The notes under the pieces were generated by a model that saw only the letters and a list, made by a program, of their open reading frames with translations, was not told where the DNA came from and made no database searches. From UBA8437 sp003445035 (GTDB taxonomy: Bacteria; Planctomycetota; Planctomycetia; Planctomycetales; Planctomycetaceae): DNA of 44,175 bases. Below are positions 41,166 to 44,175 of the stretch, in pieces. Within the stretch, counting starts at the first letter, position 1. Each line of letters starts with the position of its first letter. The translations under genes were made by a program, and so were the position numbers. The stretch covers positions 1 through 44,175 of the forward strand of contig CALCHI010000458.1 of the NCBI GenBank assembly GCA_937901285.1, read 5' to 3'.

Positions 41166-41841
41166 CGTCAATTGTCCCGGAAATCTTGTGAAATGGGGTC
41201 TCGATCGGTCGCCGCCATGGCCGAATCCTGATCGCCGGCGGCGTCACGTCGGCGATGCCACGCCGCCGGATTGGCCGGTTGACCAGTTGGTACGGAGAGG
41301 ATGTGATCCGGCCTGAGGCCTGTGGCCAGCGGAACCTGCGAACCGCCGGCATTTCGGACACCGAACCATTGCGGTCGTTCGCCGAGGCGATCTCGACCAG
41401 TTCCAGCTCGATCGGCACAGCCGCCTTCAGCGGCGGCCACTGCGGCTGATACGGCACTTCGATCGACGTCGACAGGCCGCGGACCGGCATCTCGATGACC
41501 AGGGTCTCCGCGTCCGATGTCGGCCGAATCGAGTCCAGGAAGAACAGGGTGAACAACACGCCGACGGCCATCCCCAGCAACCAGCTGGGAAACGTCGACC
41601 GCTCGGGCCGCAATCCTCGGTCTTGAATCGCCACCGCGACATCGTCCCACAATCCGGGAGACTCAACGATCGGCGAGCCGAGCTTCAGGTGTTGCAGGTG
41701 CCCGTGCGATTCCTGCAGGGCCAGCCAGGCCCGGCAGCAATCGGGACAATCGACCAGGTGGTCACGCAACTCGGGACTCGGCTCGAGATCCTGGCCGACC
41801 TCCAGCGCCAACTCGTCACGTGCCTGGCCACAACTGATCAT
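41152..41841 (-). CDS. Anti-sigma factor with zinc-binding N-terminus
   Basis: The 229-residue protein has a ZAS-type N-terminus with HLVDCPDC (His28, Cys32, Cys35), the pattern His-x3-Cys-x2-Cys of zinc anti-sigma factors. A single TM helix (WLLGMAVGVLFTLFFLDSI, about 85-105) and an extracytoplasmic domain of about 120 residues follow. It should hold the adjacent ECF sigma factor inactive until a signal is sensed outside the membrane. ATG 41841 overlaps the sigma-factor stop (ATGA). A longer frame starts at 41925, but that lies inside the sigma gene and lacks support. Confidence 0.88.
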   Translation of the reverse strand: MISCGQARDELALEVGQDLEPSPELRDHLVDCPDCCRAWLALQESHGHLQHLKLGSPIVESPGLWDDVAVAIQDRGLRPERSTFPSWLLGMAVGVLFTLFFLDSIRPTSDAETLVIEMPVRGLSTSIEVPYQPQWPPLKAAVPIELELVEIASANDRNGSVSEMPAVRRFRWPQASGRITSSPYQLVNRPIRRRGIADVTPPAIRIRPWRRPIETPFHKISGTIDDADF

Positions 41842-42503
41842 CGTCGGTGGCCCTCCCCGTTCACCGTGTCGGGCCGTTGATCCAATCGAGACGACCGGCT
41901 GTCCTGGTCGAGCCGCTTCTGCCACAACAACTGGAACCGTTGTCGGGCCTCGGCCAGCCTCCAGCGGATCGTTGCTTCCTTCCGATGCAGGATCCCCGCA
42001 ATCTCGGCAGTCGAAAAGTTCTCGAGATCCCGAAGCACCAGGACCGTCCGGTATTTTTCCGGAACCGACTCCAGGACCTCACGGACCTCCTGCTTCAGGT
42101 CCAGGTCCCGACGTGGATCCTCAACCGAGGGATCGGGAGTCCGCTCCGATGGACTCTCGCTGAACAGGGCCTGGCGGCCCCGTCGCTTGATCTTTCTCAG
42201 GTGGTCCAACGTCAGGTTGACTCCGATCCGAAACAACCACGGCCCAAAACGCCGAGACGTGTCGAACTGCCCCAACCGCGTGTAGGCTCGCAGGAAAGTC
42301 TCCTGGGCCAGGTCCTCAACCTGCCAGGCATCACGGATAAAACGTCCGATCACCCGAACCAGCCGACGCTCATACAGACGGACCAACTCCCCGTACGCCG
42401 CGGTCTCGCCGCGCCGCGCTTCCTCGACCAGCCGAGACTCCGAGAGAACGGACGTTTCGGTGTCAGGCTGGAGGGCAGTGGGAGTGTGAATCGCCTCAGT
42501 CAC
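41838..42503 (-). CDS. ECF-family RNA polymerase sigma factor
   Basis: The 221-residue protein has region 2 (VEEARRGETAAYGELVRLYE, then DAWQVEDLAQETFLRAYTRL and PWLFRIGVNLTLDHLRK) and region 4 (VPEKYRTVLVLRDLENFSTA, then EIAGILHRKEATIRWRLAEA), the ECF layout without region 3. It presumably directs its own operon and a stress or envelope regulon. The start is uncertain: GTG 42503 has AAGG seven bases upstream, while longer starts reach 42668. The anti-sigma gene overlaps its stop, and FmdB follows. Confidence 0.9.
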   Translation of the reverse strand: MTEAIHTPTALQPDTETSVLSESRLVEEARRGETAAYGELVRLYERRLVRVIGRFIRDAWQVEDLAQETFLRAYTRLGQFDTSRRFGPWLFRIGVNLTLDHLRKIKRRGRQALFSESPSERTPDPSVEDPRRDLDLKQEVREVLESVPEKYRTVLVLRDLENFSTAEIAGILHRKEATIRWRLAEARQRFQLLWQKRLDQDSRSSRLDQRPDTVNGEGHRR

Positions 42504-42661
42504 TTCTTGCCTTGTCTGTGTGAGAGTTCTTACGCAAGCAATACCGAAGATGCTGGACCAATTGTTGAGTTTTCCGCGAACGGGAATAGCTCCAACGACA
42601 CAACCCGATTCTAACCCGCGCCAATGACCTGCCGCGACCCCGTCTCGGTCCGTGACAGTCC

Positions 42662-42689
42662 CTTGCAAGCGTACGACCGCTTGAGCAAG
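42662..42689. repeat. Inverted repeat upstream of the aldose epimerase gene
   Basis: CTTGCAAGCG (42662-42671) and CGCTT-GA-GCAAG (42678-42689) form a 10-bp stem with a two-base GA bulge and a six-base loop. A promoter-like TTGCAA (42663) and CAAGAT (42686), 17 bp apart, overlap it, so it might be an operator. Otherwise it is a hairpin in the 261-bp gap between the divergent sigma and epimerase genes. Confidence 0.4.
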
Positions 42690-42764
42690 ATCAGGACTCG
42701 GAGGCCGGGCCGACTCCCGTTGACCTCCGGCCCCACACGTGCCTCAAACCGGAAACACCCGGCC

Positions 42765-44175
42765 ATGACCACCGCCGTTCGTTCGTTGCTTCACCTCTCC
42801 CTGCTCCTGGGACTCTCCCTGGTCGTCAGCGGATGCCTGCCCGATCCCGCCGAACCCGATGCCGCCGATTCAGCAACCGACTCGGACAAGACGGCCGGCA
42901 AAGGACGAAAAGGACGAGGCGGTGGAGGCGGTGCGGATGCCAAGGGCGGCGGGGCCGCGATGCCCGTCTCCGGATCGACCGCCACGCAAAAGGAGGTCGG
43001 GACCGATCCGGACGGGAAACCCGTGCTGCTGTTCCAGTTGACCAACAGCGGCGGCATGCGGGTCGACGTGACCAACTGGGGCGCCACCGTGCTGGCGGTC
43101 AGGGTCCCCGACCAGAACGAACGATTCGAGAACGTGACGCTGGCGTTCGAAAACATCGAGGACTACTACGTTCCCGGACCCTACTTCGGGGCCACCTGCG
43201 GTCGCTACTCGAACCGCATCGCCGCCGGTGCCTTCTCGATCGGTGACCAGAAATACCAGCTTGCCACCAACAACGACACCAATCACCTGCACGGGGGCGA
43301 CCGGGGATTCAACCGTCGTGCGTGGACCGGCAAGACCGTCAAGAAGGACGGGGCCGTCGGCATCGCACTGCAACTGGTGAGCCCCGACGGAGAAGAGAAC
43401 TATCCCGGCACGCTGACCGTCGACGTCACCTACTGGCTCACCGAACGCAATGAACTGAGGATTGAGTACAAGGCGACAACCGACAAGGCGACCGTGCTCA
43501 ACCTGACCAACCACTGCTACTGGAACCTCGCCGGAGCCGGCAAGGGCACCATCCTTGACCACCAGCTGACGCTCGACTGTGACAACTTCCTTCCGGTCGA
43601 CGACACGCTGATCCCCACCGGCAAACAGGCCACCGTTGCCGAGACGCCAATGGACTTCCGCTCGTCCCAACCGATTGGATCAAGAATCAAGCAGGTCGAG
43701 GGAGGCTACGATCACTGTTACGTGATCAACGGAGCCGACGGATCATTGAGGCCGGTGGCCGAGATCCACCATCCCGGCAGCGGACGGGTGATGGAGATCC
43801 TGACCACCGAACCCGGCATCCAGTTCTACACCGGCAATTTTCTCGACGGAGAACCCGGCAACGGCGGATATCCACTCAACGGAGGATTCTGCCTCGAATG
43901 CCAGCACTTCCCCGACTCACCCAACCAGTCCGGATTCCCCTCCACGTTGCTTGAGCCCGACCAGACCTACACGCAGACCACCGTCCATCGCTTCTCGGTC
44001 CGACGTGAAGCCCCTCCGGGCGAGAGGTCCGGCGGCAGGAAGCGGGCCGGCGGTCGGAAGCGGGCCGGTGGCAGGTCCAGGTCCGGTGGCAAGAAGAAAG
44101 ATGCTGGCAAGAAGAAAGACGCTGGCAAGAAGAAAGATGCTGGCAAGAAGAAAGACGCTGGCAAGAAGAAAGACG
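42765..44175 (+). CDS. Aldose 1-epimerase-like lipoprotein with Lys-rich repeat tail (truncated at window end)
   Basis: At least 470 residues are open to the end of the window. A signal sequence with lipobox VVSGC (Cys24) and an Ala/Gly/Lys linker to about residue 68 come first. The galactose-mutarotase fold follows, with catalytic-type His176 (HLHGGDRGFNRRAW), His250 (NHCYWNL) and Glu378 (CLECQHFPDSPNQ). The enzyme interconverts alpha and beta anomers of aldoses. It would act outside the cytoplasm, unlike the usual soluble enzyme. After about residue 415 a basic Arg/Gly segment passes into at least four repeats of Gly-Lys-Lys-Lys-Asp-Ala (18 bp each). The stop codon is outside the window. 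Confidence 0.9.
   Translation, partial: MTTAVRSLLHLSLLLGLSLVVSGCLPDPAEPDAADSATDSDKTAGKGRKGRGGGGGADAKGGGAAMPVSGSTATQKEVGTDPDGKPVLLFQLTNSGGMRVDVTNWGATVLAVRVPDQNERFENVTLAFENIEDYYVPGPYFGATCGRYSNRIAAGAFSIGDQKYQLATNNDTNHLHGGDRGFNRRAWTGKTVKKDGAVGIALQLVSPDGEENYPGTLTVDVTYWLTERNELRIEYKATTDKATVLNLTNHCYWNLAGAGKGTILDHQLTLDCDNFLPVDDTLIPTGKQATVAETPMDFRSSQPIGSRIKQVEGGYDHCYVINGADGSLRPVAEIHHPGSGRVMEILTTEPGIQFYTGNFLDGEPGNGGYPLNGGFCLECQHFPDSPNQSGFPSTLLEPDQTYTQTTVHRFSVRREAPPGERSGGRKRAGGRKRAGGRSRSGGKKKDAGKKKDAGKKKDAGKKKDAGKKKD
44088..44175. repeat. 18-bp tandem repeat encoding Gly-Lys-Lys-Lys-Asp-Ala
   Basis: Units begin at 44088, 44106, 44124, 44142 and 44160 (the last cut by the window). They differ only in Asp codons gat/gac, alternating between neighbours, so the real period may be 36 bp. 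The run continues beyond the window. Confidence 0.9.

Overview
The window reads as chromosomal DNA of a planctomycete (Planctomycetota). The pointers are a DUF1501 Tat-exported protein, a seven-haem cytochrome fused to TPRs, a tiny basic protein starting MTGYTVHTGS that I associate with this phylum, a GYF/TPR membrane protein, hopanoid-type HpnE, CsrA, and a TatC enlarged by leucine-rich repeats. GC content looks about 62-68% by eye in most genes. The TPR gene at 4428-6446 is clearly lower. I see no insertion sequence, prophage, CRISPR array, rRNA or toxin-antitoxin pair.

Layout. 1-6.5 kb: a truncated lipoprotein, a SirB1-like protein, tRNA-Leu(UAA), the multihaem cytochrome, a DedA protein, a gene relic, and the low-GC GYF/TPR gene. 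6.5-13.7 kb: a minus-strand run of alanine dehydrogenase, a YfhO-like membrane protein and a lipoprotein (its lost paralogue left the relic at 4.2-4.3 kb), then nadC converging on a DUF1501 gene with shared CTAG stop codons. 13.8-16.8 kb: the small basic protein, a phosphohexomutase and a UbiA prenyltransferase. 16.9-18.2 kb: tRNA-Glu(UUC), csrA and an HU-like protein, all minus strand. 18.4-23.1 kb: rsmD and an SDR (coupled), a small lipoprotein, then minus-strand comF, DUF502 and hemC. 23.3-25.7 kb: hpnE and an RCK potassium channel. 25.8-29.2 kb: thrC, trpA and trpB (minus). 29.3-32.6 kb: a glutamate-semialdehyde-aminomutase-like enzyme and a zinc-ribbon/RDD membrane protein. 32.6-37.6 kb: a strong promoter, a structured leader, tatC with an internal LRR domain, a NIPSNAP-like protein, mtnA and a membrane protein. 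37.7-44.2 kb: a TPR lipoprotein, dnaA (minus), an FmdB zinc ribbon, an ECF sigma/anti-sigma pair (minus), and a truncated lipoprotein aldose 1-epimerase with a Lys-rich repeat tail.

How the genes fit together. Most are housekeeping: tryptophan, threonine, NAD, haem and methionine-salvage steps, 16S rRNA methylation and replication initiation. Stop/start overlaps (ATGA, GTGA or TGATG) indicate translational coupling for YfhO/lipoprotein, rsmD/SDR, DUF502/hemC, trpB/trpA, mtnA/membrane protein and sigma/anti-sigma. The envelope theme is strong: several lipoproteins, a Tat-type DUF1501 protein and a modified Tat receptor.

The most unusual item is TatC. An insert of roughly 375 residues carrying about six LRRs lies between TM1 and TM2, in the loop that should face the periplasm. 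The residue matching the E. coli twin-arginine-binding Glu15 appears to be Val. Functional statements rest on motif recognition from the translated sequence; no database search was run.
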